Assembly (NCBI RefSeq): GCF_018324205.1
Contig: NZ_AP023356.1
Span: forward strand, 6,201,501 to 6,265,500
Direction of reading: 5' to 3'
From: Actinoplanes ianthinogenes
Lineage (GTDB): Bacteria; Actinomycetota; Actinomycetes; Mycobacteriales; Micromonosporaceae
Length of the DNA stretch: 64,000 nt
How positions within the stretch are numbered: the first letter of the stretch is position 1; each line of letters starts with the position of its first letter. The notes beneath the pieces are model-generated. The model made no database searches. It was not told the DNA's origin and saw only the letters and a program-made list of their open reading frames with translations. Positions 7,611-15,140 of this stretch are shown one piece after another. Made by a program: the position numbers and the translations under genes.

Positions 7611-7858
7611 CCAATACCGTGGACGGGACGTTGCGCCATGCGAACCGACCCACCGCTGTCTCCGGCAATCGCTTACCGGGACGCTTGACCAGTTCACGCA
7701 GCAGGTTGGACATTGCCTGAATGTTGACGATGGCCGCCCGAAACTCTCAAACCTCGCAGGACCAGTCAACAGCAGGCGATCTGCCGGAGGTCAACCCGGC
7801 GACGTTCCGTTAGCCGACCCCGAACCGATCCTGCTCCTCTGCGTCGTTCGACTACCCC

Positions 7859-8158
7859 TCAAGCAGCTTCACCGCGCGGCTCGAAACCCACCTTGAGGCC
7901 CACGTCGAGCGCCGTCGCCAACCGCTCCAGCACCGGCAAGGTCGGCACGGTACCCCCTGCCTCGAACCGAGCGACCGCCGACTGAGTCATTCCCGCTTCC
8001 TTAGCAAGTTGCGTCTGGCTCCAGCCTCGTCGTTCACGAAGCTCGCGAACAGAACGACCGAGCTCGAACGCCAAACGCGCCGCGTCGTAAGCCGCGGCAG
8101 CTCCCGGTTCAGCCAACCGCCGCTCCCGCATAGCGGCCCAACCGCCATTCTCGCTCAT
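7859..8158 (-). CDS. XRE-family antitoxin (HigA-like)
   Basis: 99 residues with an N-terminal helical extension and a Cro/C1-type helix-turn-helix: GWSQTQLAKEAGMTQSAVAR, then FEAGGTVPTLPVLERLATAL. It follows the RelE/HigB-like gene by three bases on the same strand. This toxin-first order is typical of HigBA systems. It is expected to neutralise the toxin and repress the operon through the helix-turn-helix. It sits immediately outside the right end of the putative island. Confidence 0.85.
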   Translation of the reverse strand: MSENGGWAAMRERRLAEPGAAAAYDAARLAFELGRSVRELRERRGWSQTQLAKEAGMTQSAVARFEAGGTVPTLPVLERLATALDVGLKVGFEPRGEAA

Positions 8159-8161
8159 GGC

Positions 8162-8512
8162 CTAGCCCTCCTCGTCCACAACCTGGTGCGCCTCGTCGAT
8201 GCACAGCGCCAATGCCCGACGCGCTCGGTCGATCTCTCGCTCGTCGCGCATACGCGTCTTGTAGAAGACCGTCAGCAAGATGATCCTCCTGTCCGATGCG
8301 ATCCAGTACGTGATCCGGACCGCTTGCCTACCAAGGTGGAATCGCAGCTCACGCAGCTTTCGATCAAGCTGCTTGGTGTACGGCTCACCCAGCAGCGGCC
8401 CTTGCTCAGCGAGTAGATCGACGTAGAACGCCGCGTGGGCGAACTGAGCGGTAGGCAGACTCTCCAGCCACTTCTCCACCTCCGGTTCGAGCTCGACAGC
8501 ACCCCATGCCAT
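8162..8512 (-). CDS. HigB/RelE-superfamily mRNA interferase toxin
   Basis: 116 residues from the ATG at 8512 (MAWGAVELEPEV). The sequence KQLDRKLRELRFHLGRQAVR, then ITYWIASDRRIILLTVFYKT is the core beta-sheet of phage-derived Gp49-like/HigB toxins (RelE fold). Basic residues and an aromatic strand suit ribosome-dependent mRNA cleavage. A much longer upstream open frame exists but is antisense to the ABC gene and has no family resemblance. The gene is followed by the XRE antitoxin with a three-base gap, so the pair is one operon. Confidence 0.85.
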   Translation of the reverse strand: MAWGAVELEPEVEKWLESLPTAQFAHAAFYVDLLAEQGPLLGEPYTKQLDRKLRELRFHLGRQAVRITYWIASDRRIILLTVFYKTRMRDEREIDRARRALALCIDEAHQVVDEEG

Positions 8513-8742
8513 AGCAGCAATGCTATACCCATGAGTGCGGAAGGGCCTCGACGAACTGGACGCCCCGTGATCCGGCCCCTGCCGTCGTGCAACTGGTATC
8601 AGGACATGGCGGACGTCATCGACCTCGTCAGCGACGACCGAGCATTCCGAACCGGCGGTGCGGAGGGGGCCGATCCGTAACCGGGACCGCCCTCCGCATT
8701 CCCCGCCTGTAGCGGTTCGTGAGTGCCGACACCCACCCCCGC
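8513..8742. other. intergenic region between toxin and ABC operon
   Basis: Divergent spacer. A 9-bp stem TGCGGAGGG/CCCTCCGCA with a long loop lies at 8659-8698, a weak terminator or structured site. The toxin-antitoxin promoter should be near 8520-8580. No gene is supported. Confidence 0.35.
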
Positions 8743-8815
8743 GTGGTACCGCGGTACCACGCCGGATGAGCACCGTGGTCGGCTGGCGGGCGGCTCGGCC
8801 GTCCGTAACGTCGGC
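8743..8815 (+). promoter_or_regulatory. palindromic operator and promoter of ABC/two-component operon
   Basis: An 18-bp perfect palindrome GTGGTACCGCGGTACCAC (8743-8760) is followed after four bases by GATGAGCACCGTGGTCGG (8765-8782), then after 18 bases by GTCCGTA (8801-8807). The same three boxes with the same spacings occur at 12026-12098. The GTG at 8819 lies 13 nt after the TA of the last box, which suggests a leaderless transcript. Confidence 0.7.
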
Positions 8816-8818
8816 CCG

Positions 8819-9703
8819 GTGATCGAAGTTCACGGCCTGACCGGGAGGTACGGCGGCGTCTCGGCAGTGCGGAACGTGTCGTTCCGCCTGGGACCCGGTG
8901 GCCTGCACGGGATCGTCGGCCCGGCCGGCGCCGGCAAGTCCACGATGCTGCGCCTGATGGTCGGGCTGGACCGGGCCGCGTCCGGCCGGTGCCTGTTCGA
9001 CGGCCGGTCCTACCGTGATCTGGCGTATCCGCTGCGGGAGGTCGGCATCCTGCTCGCCCCGCCGCCGGCTCATCCCGGCCGTACCGGCCGCGATCACCTG
9101 CGGATCCTCGCCCGGACCCACGGGATCCCGGACCGCCGCACCGACGAGGTCCTGGAGATGACCGGGCTGGCCGACGTCGCGCGGCTGCGGGCCGGCGTCT
9201 ATTCCTCCGGCCTGCGGCAGCGGCTCGGCCTGGCCGGCGCGCTGTTGGGTGACCCTCCGGCCCTGCTGCTCGACGATCCGGCGGCCGGACTGGACCCGGA
9301 CGGTGTCGCCTGGCTGCGCGCCCTGCTCCGCACGCTCGCCCGCGAGGGCCGGGCCGTCCTGGTCACCGGCCGCCTGACCGGGGAACTGGCCGGCGACATC
9401 GACCGGCTGGTCATTCTCGGGCGAGGCCGGGTGCTCGCCGACGCTCCGGCGGCCGAGGTGATCTCGCGGAACACGGTCCCGGCGGTGCGGGTCCGCCCGG
9501 ACCGCCCGGACGACCTGGAGAAGCTGCTGCGCGGGCACGGCGCGGCCGTCGCCCTGCGCCCGGACGGCCGCCTGGAGATCACCGGGCTGACCTCGGCCGA
9601 CGTCGCCGGGCTGGCCGTCCGCGCCGGCATCCTGCTGATCGAGAACGCCCCGGTGCACGCCTCCCTCGAAGACGTCTACCTGGCTCTGGCCCGCGGCCGA
9701 TGA
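8819..9703 (+). CDS. ABC transporter ATP-binding protein
   Basis: 294 residues from GTG 8819, chosen because it is the start of homology (VIEVHGLTGRYGG) and sits at the predicted leaderless transcription start. Walker A is GPAGAGKST (near residue 42), the signature region is SSGLRQRLGLAGAL, and Walker B is ALLLDDPAAGLDP. The C-terminal 80 residues carry a separate domain as in the CcmA/BcrA-type exporters. Its stop overlaps the permease ATG (ATGA). Together with the next three genes it forms an export plus sensing module, typical of peptide-antibiotic or membrane-stress resistance. The cargo is unknown. Confidence 0.9.
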   Translation: MIEVHGLTGRYGGVSAVRNVSFRLGPGGLHGIVGPAGAGKSTMLRLMVGLDRAASGRCLFDGRSYRDLAYPLREVGILLAPPPAHPGRTGRDHLRILARTHGIPDRRTDEVLEMTGLADVARLRAGVYSSGLRQRLGLAGALLGDPPALLLDDPAAGLDPDGVAWLRALLRTLAREGRAVLVTGRLTGELAGDIDRLVILGRGRVLADAPAAEVISRNTVPAVRVRPDRPDDLEKLLRGHGAAVALRPDGRLEITGLTSADVAGLAVRAGILLIENAPVHASLEDVYLALARGR

Positions 9704-10239
9704 TCCGCCTCGTCGCTGCCGAGTGGCTGAAACTCCGTACCCTGAAGTCGTTCTGGATCTGCGCGGGAACCGCGCTGGTCTTCACCCCCGCGGCCGCGAC
9801 GCTGTCCGGACTCCTGGCCGCCGGGGTCCTTCAAACGGTGATCATCGTGCTGGCGGCTGTCGTGCCCGGTTCGGAGTACGCCACCGGAACCATCCGGACG
9901 ACCTTCCTGGCCGCACCCCGCCGGATCGCCGTGATGACCGCGAAGGCCCTGGTGGCGGCCGTGGTCGCGGCGGTGCTCGGGGCCGTGTGCCTGATGCTGG
10001 CGTACGTTGTCGTGACGCTGGTCGATGTGCGGTACGGCACAGTCGTGAGCCGGTCGGCCGTCGATATCGGACACTGCGTGCTCGTGGCGCTGTTCGCGTT
10101 CGCCGTCACGCTCGCCGTCAAGCACACGGCGTCCGCTGTCAGCCTCGCCCTCAGCGCCGTCCTGCTGGTCAGATTGGTGCTGATGGTGGTGAGCATGATG
10201 GTCGGGGCCGACCCGTCGACGGCTTCCTGGAATCTCTGA
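9700..10239 (+). CDS. ABC-2-type permease, short
   Basis: 179 residues, translationally coupled to the ATPase by a 4-bp overlap. It starts MIRLVAAEWLKLRTLKSFW, the hallmark of ABC-2 permeases (ExxKlrs), and has about five hydrophobic segments. PGSEYATGTIRTT is the conserved loop after the second helix. At 179 residues it is shorter than the usual 240-270, so one or more helices of the standard six appear to be missing in the middle or at the C-terminus. It should form the membrane part of the exporter with the preceding ATPase. Confidence 0.8.
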   Translation: MIRLVAAEWLKLRTLKSFWICAGTALVFTPAAATLSGLLAAGVLQTVIIVLAAVVPGSEYATGTIRTTFLAAPRRIAVMTAKALVAAVVAAVLGAVCLMLAYVVVTLVDVRYGTVVSRSAVDIGHCVLVALFAFAVTLAVKHTASAVSLALSAVLLVRLVLMVVSMMVGADPSTASWNL

Positions 10240-10242
10240 CCC

Positions 10243-11379
10243 GTGGAGCCCGACACCGGGATCCGGGTCTTCTGGGCCAACCATCCCCACCTGGCCACCG
10301 TCATCGTCGTCGCGGTCAGCCTCTTCGCCGGCCTCGACTTCGACATGCTGACCGGCGACATGACCCGCGCCAGTTGGTGGGCGGTGGTCGTCAACACGGT
10401 GATCTCGCTGGCGCTGATCTGGCGGCGGTCGTGGCCGTGGGCGGTGCTGGCGGTGACCGTGACCGGCGACGCCCTGTCCGGCGACACCCAGCTGTTCGCG
10501 TTCGCCGTAGTGATGTATTCGCTGGTGGTGCACCGTTCGTTGCAGGCTGCGACGATCGGCGCGGTCCTCTCGGTGGCCGTGCTCGGGGTGGTCACCTTCC
10601 AGCAGGAGGGCCACGACGGGCTCGGCCCCTTCATCGGCCTCTACGGGCTCGCGGTGATCATTCCGGTGCTGGTCGGCGGGACCGTGGCCACCCGCCGTCG
10701 TCACGTGCGGTCGCTGGAGGACCGGGCCGCCCGGCTGGCCCGGGAGAAGGAGCAGGAGGGCAAGCTGGCCGCCGCCCGCGAGCGCGTGCGGATCGCACAC
10801 GACATGCACGACATCGTCGCCCACAACCTGACCATCATGGTCCGCCTGGCCGACGGCGCGACCGCGGTCGCCGACACCGACCCGGAGCGTTCCCGAAAGG
10901 CCGTGCAGCGGGTCGCTGCCCTGGGGCGGGAGGCGATGACCGACATGCGCCGGCTGCTCGGCGTGCTGCGCGACGACAGCCCGGACACTCCGGGTGACCT
11001 GGAGAGCCTGATCGAGACGTTCCGGATCGCCGGCCTGCCGGTGACCCTGCGCCGCCACGGGCCGGATCCGTCCTCACCGGGTCTGCAGCGGGTGGTGTTC
11101 CGGGTCGTGCAGGAGTCACTGACCAACGCGCTGCGCTACGCCGACCGGCCCACCGACGTCCTGGTCGACCTGGACTACGGCGACGACCCGATCCGGATCG
11201 TGGTCGCCGACGACGGCCGGGGCACCACGCCGGCCCCGTCGGTCGGCAGCGAGCAGGGCCTGAACGCGATGCGCGAACGAGTCGCCATGTACGGCGGCAC
11301 CGTCGAAGCCGGCCGTCAGGTGGTCGGGTGGACCGTACGAGTGGACCTGCCCCATCCCGCAGAAGGTGCCGATGTCTGA
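10243..11379 (+). CDS. sensor histidine kinase (HisKA_3 type)
   Basis: 378 residues from a GTG three bases after the permease stop. The N-terminal 145 residues hold four to five membrane helices and no large extracellular domain, as in intramembrane-sensing kinases. A coiled linker (LAREKEQEGKLAAARERVR) leads to the H-box RIAHDMHDIVAHNL (phospho-acceptor His near 186). The ATPase domain has QESLTNALRYA and VADDGRGT. Its end overlaps the response regulator gene. The arrangement with an ABC transporter suggests sensing of the transported compound or of envelope stress. Confidence 0.9.
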   Translation: MEPDTGIRVFWANHPHLATVIVVAVSLFAGLDFDMLTGDMTRASWWAVVVNTVISLALIWRRSWPWAVLAVTVTGDALSGDTQLFAFAVVMYSLVVHRSLQAATIGAVLSVAVLGVVTFQQEGHDGLGPFIGLYGLAVIIPVLVGGTVATRRRHVRSLEDRAARLAREKEQEGKLAAARERVRIAHDMHDIVAHNLTIMVRLADGATAVADTDPERSRKAVQRVAALGREAMTDMRRLLGVLRDDSPDTPGDLESLIETFRIAGLPVTLRRHGPDPSSPGLQRVVFRVVQESLTNALRYADRPTDVLVDLDYGDDPIRIVVADDGRGTTPAPSVGSEQGLNAMRERVAMYGGTVEAGRQVVGWTVRVDLPHPAEGADV

Positions 11380-12022
11380 GATAACCCTGCTGCTCGTGGA
11401 CGACCAGGAACTCCTGCGCGAGGGCATGGCCATGGTCCTCGGCGCGACACCCGGCCTGCGTATCGTCGGTGAGGCCGGCGACGGCCGGGCCGGTGCCCTG
11501 CTGGCCCGGGACCGCCGCCCCGACGTGGTGCTGATGGACGTCCGGATGCCGATCATGGACGGGATCGAGGCGACGCGGGACATCGTCGCCAACTGTCCCG
11601 GCACCCGGGTTCTCATCCTGACCACCTTCGACCTGGATGAGTACGCGTTCACCGCCCTGCGCGCCGGGGCCAGCGGCTTCCTGCTCAAGGACGCGCCCTC
11701 GGCCGACCTGATCGACGCGGTCCGCACCGTCGCGGCCGGCGCGGCGGTGGTCTCGCCTCGGATCACCCGCGCCCTGCTCGACCACTACCAGGGCGGGCGG
11801 GCCCCCGACCCGGCGGGCACGAGCCTCCTGGAGGAGCTGACCGCCCGGGAGCGCGAGGTGCTGGTGGCGATCGGCCGTGGACTGTCCAACCCGGAGATCG
11901 CCGGGGAGTTGTTCCTGTCCGAGTCGACGGTGAAGACCCATGTCGGCCGGGTGCTGGCCAAACTCGGGGCCCGCGACCGCGTGCACGCGGTGATCTGGGC
12001 GCACACCAACGGGCTCGTCTGA
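11372..12022 (+). CDS. NarL/LuxR-family response regulator
   Basis: 216 residues from ATG 11372, which has AGAAGG five bases upstream; a GTG two codons earlier is possible. The receiver domain has LLLVDDQ, VLMDVRMP (phospho-acceptor Asp near 56) and LLKDAP. The LuxR-type DNA-binding domain is LTAREREVLVAIGRGLSNPE, then SESTVKTHVGRVLAKL. It overlaps the kinase gene and ends the operon. It is the most obvious candidate to bind the GTGGTACCGCGGTACCAC palindromes at 8743 and 12028, giving autoregulation and control of the next gene (inference). Confidence 0.92.
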   Translation: MSEITLLLVDDQELLREGMAMVLGATPGLRIVGEAGDGRAGALLARDRRPDVVLMDVRMPIMDGIEATRDIVANCPGTRVLILTTFDLDEYAFTALRAGASGFLLKDAPSADLIDAVRTVAAGAAVVSPRITRALLDHYQGGRAPDPAGTSLLEELTAREREVLVAIGRGLSNPEIAGELFLSESTVKTHVGRVLAKLGARDRVHAVIWAHTNGLV

Positions 12023-12025
12023 GCC

Positions 12026-12103
12026 GTGTGGTACCGCGGTACCACACACGATGAGCACCGTGGTCGGATGGCTGCCCGGCGGGGCGTCCGTAGTGTCATT
12101 CCC
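12026..12103 (+). promoter_or_regulatory. second copy of the palindromic operator/promoter
   Basis: A 22-bp perfect palindrome (12026-12047, core GTGGTACCGCGGTACCAC) is followed by GATGAGCACCGTGGTCGG (12050-12067) and GTCCGTA (12086-12092), with the same spacings as at 8743. It begins four bases after the response regulator stop. An ATG at 12104 occupies the same position as the leaderless GTG at 8819 and opens a nine-codon frame ending at 12133. Confidence 0.7.
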
Positions 12104-12177
12104 ATGAACGAGGTCGATGAAAACGGCCTCTGACCAGGAGAAATTCGCCCCGCGTCTCGCCGGAAGAGGAATGTGTC

Positions 12178-12660
12178 ATGACCACCAGAACCCGCGTCAA
12201 CCCCCTTGTGATCTGGGCGCCGGTCTCGGTCGCCTTGCTCGTCGCCGTGTTCGTGGCGTGGATCGGCTGGCCGGTCCAGCCCGCCCGACTGCCGGAAGGC
12301 GCCTCGATCGTCGACGTCTATCTGATCAGTGACGAGCTGAGCAAGCCGGCAGAGCGCGGCCAGACCGACGGCTGGTTCGGCGGTCTAGGCCTGCCGTGCG
12401 GCACCGACGCGTGGTACGTCGAGGCGAACAACACCGCGATGTGCGCGGTGCTGGACGGCCCGAAGGGCGTCGTCGCCGTGAACACCAGGGACAAGCAGAT
12501 CTCGCTGCCCGACGCGTCGCAGACCGCGCTGAAGGTCTGGGCCACCGAGGCCGACGCCGGCACCGAACAGCACACCACCCGCGTCCTGCTGGTGCAGGAC
12601 AGCACCGCGGTCGCGGTCGTCGCCCTGGCCAGTCCGGCCACCGCTGCCCCGGTGGATTAG
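12178..12660 (+). CDS. membrane-anchored uncharacterised protein
   Basis: 160 residues with one N-terminal hydrophobic segment (residues about 10-30, VIWAPVSVALLVAVFVAWIG) and an outside-facing 130-residue domain. GLPCGTDAWYVEANNTAMCA contains two cysteines likely to form a disulfide. AGAGGA precedes the ATG. It has no recognised family. Its promoter region is a copy of that of the preceding ABC/two-component operon, so it is probably a regulon member, perhaps an accessory sensor or immunity protein (inference). Confidence 0.7.
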   Translation: MTTRTRVNPLVIWAPVSVALLVAVFVAWIGWPVQPARLPEGASIVDVYLISDELSKPAERGQTDGWFGGLGLPCGTDAWYVEANNTAMCAVLDGPKGVVAVNTRDKQISLPDASQTALKVWATEADAGTEQHTTRVLLVQDSTAVAVVALASPATAAPVD

Positions 12661-12724
12661 CCCCACTCCCGAATCACACGACGTCCGTGGCTCAGTTGCG
12701 CCCTTTTAGAGAACGGGAAGTCCG

Positions 12725-13381
12725 ATGAATACCACAATCTCCCGAATCGCTGCCCTCGCCGCCCTTGTGGTTGTCTCCGCCACCGCGCAGGCGTGCTCGT
12801 CCGGGACGACGACGACCACCACCGCGCCGTCCGCCCCCGCCGGCGCCACTGCCGCCCCCGCCGGCACCACGGCCGCCACGACCTCGGCGGCTCCGGCCGC
12901 CACCAAGCGCGTGGAGCCGGTCGTCAAGAGCACCCCGCGGAGCAAGCCGACCCGCAAGAAGCCGAAGCTGCCGGAGGCGCAATCCCTCGTCACGGTCACG
13001 GCTGCGGACTCCGGCGCCTCGATCACCGACCGGGGCAAGGGTTATCTGAGCGCCTCGAAGAACGGCACGGCGCTTCAGTTCCACCTGATCCATACCGACG
13101 ACAAGACCGATAACTATCAGTTCAGCCTGGCCGGCCCCAAGAATCTGTGCCTGGAACAGGCCCTCGACCCGTTCGGCAGTCTCCGGCTGAAGCCGTGCGA
13201 CATCGAGAAGGCCGAGCAGCTGTTCGTGATCACGCCGGCCGCCGACGGCTACTACATCGGCAGCAAGCACGCCGAGTACCTGTACCAGGGCGTCGGCGAC
13301 GTCGCGTCGTTCGACGTCACCTCCGACTTCGAGCCCGGCCACTGGACCTTCGTCGTGAAGGGCTCCGAGCCGCTCGACTGA
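12725..13381 (+). CDS. lipoprotein with Thr/Ala/Pro linker and trefoil-like C-terminal domain
   Basis: 218 residues. Signal peptide with lipobox TAQAC (Cys 24), then a 60-residue low-complexity linker rich in Thr, Ala and Pro and a basic patch (KSTPRSKPTRKKPK). The C-terminal 130 residues include NLCLEQALDPFGSLRLKPCD followed by an EKAEQLFVI-type strand, which resembles one or two repeats of a ricin-type beta-trefoil. No enzymatic motif is seen. It is separated from the previous gene by 64 bp and followed by a strong terminator. Expected at the outer face of the membrane. Confidence 0.75.
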   Translation: MNTTISRIAALAALVVVSATAQACSSGTTTTTTAPSAPAGATAAPAGTTAATTSAAPAATKRVEPVVKSTPRSKPTRKKPKLPEAQSLVTVTAADSGASITDRGKGYLSASKNGTALQFHLIHTDDKTDNYQFSLAGPKNLCLEQALDPFGSLRLKPCDIEKAEQLFVITPAADGYYIGSKHAEYLYQGVGDVASFDVTSDFEPGHWTFVVKGSEPLD

Positions 13382-13388
13382 CCGGACC

Positions 13389-13434
13389 GAACTGCCCGAT
13401 GCCCGGCCCACCACGGCCGGGCATCGGGCGGTTC
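13389..13434 (+). terminator. strong stem-loop terminator
   Basis: A 20-bp stem starts with GAACTGCCCGATGCCCGGCC at 13389-13408. It has a six-base loop and a right arm at 13415-13434, with one G-T pair. It lies eight bases after the lipoprotein stop. There is no clear U-tract, as is usual in high-G+C actinomycetes. Confidence 0.75.
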
Positions 13435-13741
13435 TCCAAATCAAGATCAAATTCGTGCGGCCGCTTGAGCCGGCCGAGACTCGCGCCACTGCGTCCAGGC
13501 TGCTCATCGCGTGCCAATGCGTGCTCGTGACCTGGCTAAACCCATCAGCGGGTCACCGACGACCACGGTGGCGTGGTTCGCATGGTCAACGTCCGGTCTA
13601 CGTTGATCTTGTATGCGAACCACTGGTCCGTGGTTCGCTGTCGTCGACTGCTGGCGAAGCGCCGGGGGCGGTTCATTATCCTGCGCGGATGTCTTCGCTC
13701 AGGGATATCGAGTTCGATGCCTTGGTCGCCGAGGCGGTCGC
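13435..13741. other. intergenic region with bulged inverted repeat
   Basis: GGTTCGCA-TGG-TCAACGT (13575-13592) is mirrored by ACGTTGA...TGCGAACC (13600-13621) with a bulge, a possible operator or promoter structure. An 18-codon frame (13689-13745, MSSLRDIEFDALVAEAVA) overlaps the next gene by ATGA and may be a leader peptide or gene remnant. Confidence 0.4.
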
Positions 13742-13960
13742 ATGATTGAGGGCGATCTGGCGGTGCCGTTCGAGACCGAGGTTCTCGGCGTACCGGTGAC
13801 CGTCCGAAAGGTGGATCTGCGCTCGTCGGGGATCGTCGCGAACTGCCATCATGACCGGCTGCGGCAGGCGATCGGGGTTCTGGACCTTCCGTTGCCGGAT
13901 CTCGCGCCGGAGGGTGCGCGGTGGATCGGGGCGTACCGCTGGTGGGCGGCGGGCCGGTGA
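13742..13960 (+). CDS. small uncharacterised protein, 72 aa
   Basis: Starts MIEGDLAVPFETEVLGVPVT at an ATG overlapping a preceding 18-codon frame (ATGA), and itself overlaps the next gene by GTGA. It has no signal peptide, and there is an RWIGAYRWWAAGR tail rich in Trp. I know no family. The two tight overlaps on either side imply translational coupling within a short operon with 13957-15096. Confidence 0.5.
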   Translation: MIEGDLAVPFETEVLGVPVTVRKVDLRSSGIVANCHHDRLRQAIGVLDLPLPDLAPEGARWIGAYRWWAAGR

Positions 13961-15096
13961 GCGAATACCAGTATTACGAGTTCGTGGCGCTCGATCAGGC
14001 GTTGTCGGCGAAGCAGCAGGGCGAGTTGCGGGCGGTGTCGTCGCGAGGCCGGATCACGTCGTCGGGTTTCGTCAACGACTATCAGTGGGGCGATCTCAAG
14101 GCTGACCCGGCCAAGTGGATGGAGCGGTACTTCGACGCGCATCTGTATCTGGCGAACTGGGGAACGCGGCGGATCATGCTGCGGTTGCCGAAGGCGGCAT
14201 TGGCTCCAGAGACGGCGGAAGCGTTTTGTGTCGGGGAGTCGGCCGGCTGCTGGACGACACGTACCCATGTGATCCTCGATCTTCGTAGTGAAGATGAGGA
14301 CGGTGACGAGAATTCGTGGAACGAGGAAGGACGGCTCGCGGCCATCGTTCCGGTCCGGGCGGAGCTAGCCGGCGGTGATCGGCGGCTGCTGTATCTGGCC
14401 TGGCTGCTGTGTGTGCAGAACCGGGACCTGGAAGATGACGAGCTGGAGCCGCCGGTTCCAGCCGGACTGGCGAACCTGAGCGGGCCGTTGCAATCCCTGG
14501 CCGATTTCCTTCGCCTGGATCTCGATCTGCTGGACGCGGCGGCAGTGGCGAGCCGGCCACTGGCCGAGAAGATTCCGTCCGCCGCTGAATTGCGCCGCTG
14601 GGTGGCGGATCTGCCGGAGGCGGACAAGGACGAGATGCTGCTCCGGGTGTTCCGTGGCGATGCCGGGTTGCTGCGGTCGGAGTTGCTGCGGACGTTTCAT
14701 GGTGTGACGGAGGAGTCGCCTGCCGGAGAGGGGCGGACCGCCGGGGATCTGCTCGCCGCCGCTGAGGAGCGCTGGGTGGCACGGCAGCAGCAGAATCGGG
14801 AGCGAGAGGCGGCCCAGCGTCAGCGCAGCGAGGAAGCGGCCGCAGCGGCCCGCGAGGAGCGTCTGGACGAGCTGGCACGAAACCCGGTCCGCACCTGGAA
14901 CCGGGTGGACGAGTTGATCGCGACGAAGCGTCCGAAGGACTACGACACCGCGGTGGCACTGCTTTTGGATCTACAGGCGCTGGCGATACGGGAAGGTGAG
15001 ATCTTCGAGTTCGCGGAGCAGATGACCCTGCTGCGGGAGCGTCATGCGCGGAAGCCGAGCCTGATCGACCGTTTCGACCGGGCCCGGCTTGACTGA
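13957..15096 (+). CDS. conserved uncharacterised protein, 379 aa
   Basis: Starts at a GTG overlapping the preceding stop: VSEYQYYEFVALDQALSAKQ, then RAVSSRGRITSSGFVNDYQW. These N-terminal sequences recall a widespread actinobacterial hypothetical family whose members often neighbour SWIM zinc-finger genes (from memory, not checked). The middle is acidic (DLRSEDEDGDENSW). The last 120 residues are charged and helical (ERWVARQQQNREREAAQRQR), probably a coiled coil. There is no membrane segment. It is placed directly before the decayed primase-helicase gene and may belong to the same accessory unit. Confidence 0.7.
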   Translation: MSEYQYYEFVALDQALSAKQQGELRAVSSRGRITSSGFVNDYQWGDLKADPAKWMERYFDAHLYLANWGTRRIMLRLPKAALAPETAEAFCVGESAGCWTTRTHVILDLRSEDEDGDENSWNEEGRLAAIVPVRAELAGGDRRLLYLAWLLCVQNRDLEDDELEPPVPAGLANLSGPLQSLADFLRLDLDLLDAAAVASRPLAEKIPSAAELRRWVADLPEADKDEMLLRVFRGDAGLLRSELLRTFHGVTEESPAGEGRTAGDLLAAAEERWVARQQQNREREAAQRQRSEEAAAAAREERLDELARNPVRTWNRVDELIATKRPKDYDTAVALLLDLQALAIREGEIFEFAEQMTLLRERHARKPSLIDRFDRARLD

Positions 15097-15140
15097 TTCG
15101 GCTGCCGGGTTGGCGGTGGCCGGCGTGTGAAGATTGGCCG

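Larger units (their letters stand above)
7117..7858. other. island right-junction region without genes
   Basis: About 740 bp. It holds the right attachment-like repeat (7417-7438) and an inverted copy of the post-tRNA hairpin sequence (7569-7610). Short frames on both strands look like chance open frames in GC-rich DNA. No intact gene is supported. Confidence 0.45.

Noticed and set aside
8513..9658. Long N-terminal extension of the HigB-like toxin on the minus strand
   Set aside because: It is antisense to clear ABC ATPase motifs, and toxin homology begins at ATG 8512.
9676..11058. 460-residue minus-strand frame opposite the permease and histidine kinase
   Set aside because: Composition (His/Arg/Asp/Gly) is that of a GC-rich shadow; the plus strand carries H-box and ATPase motifs.
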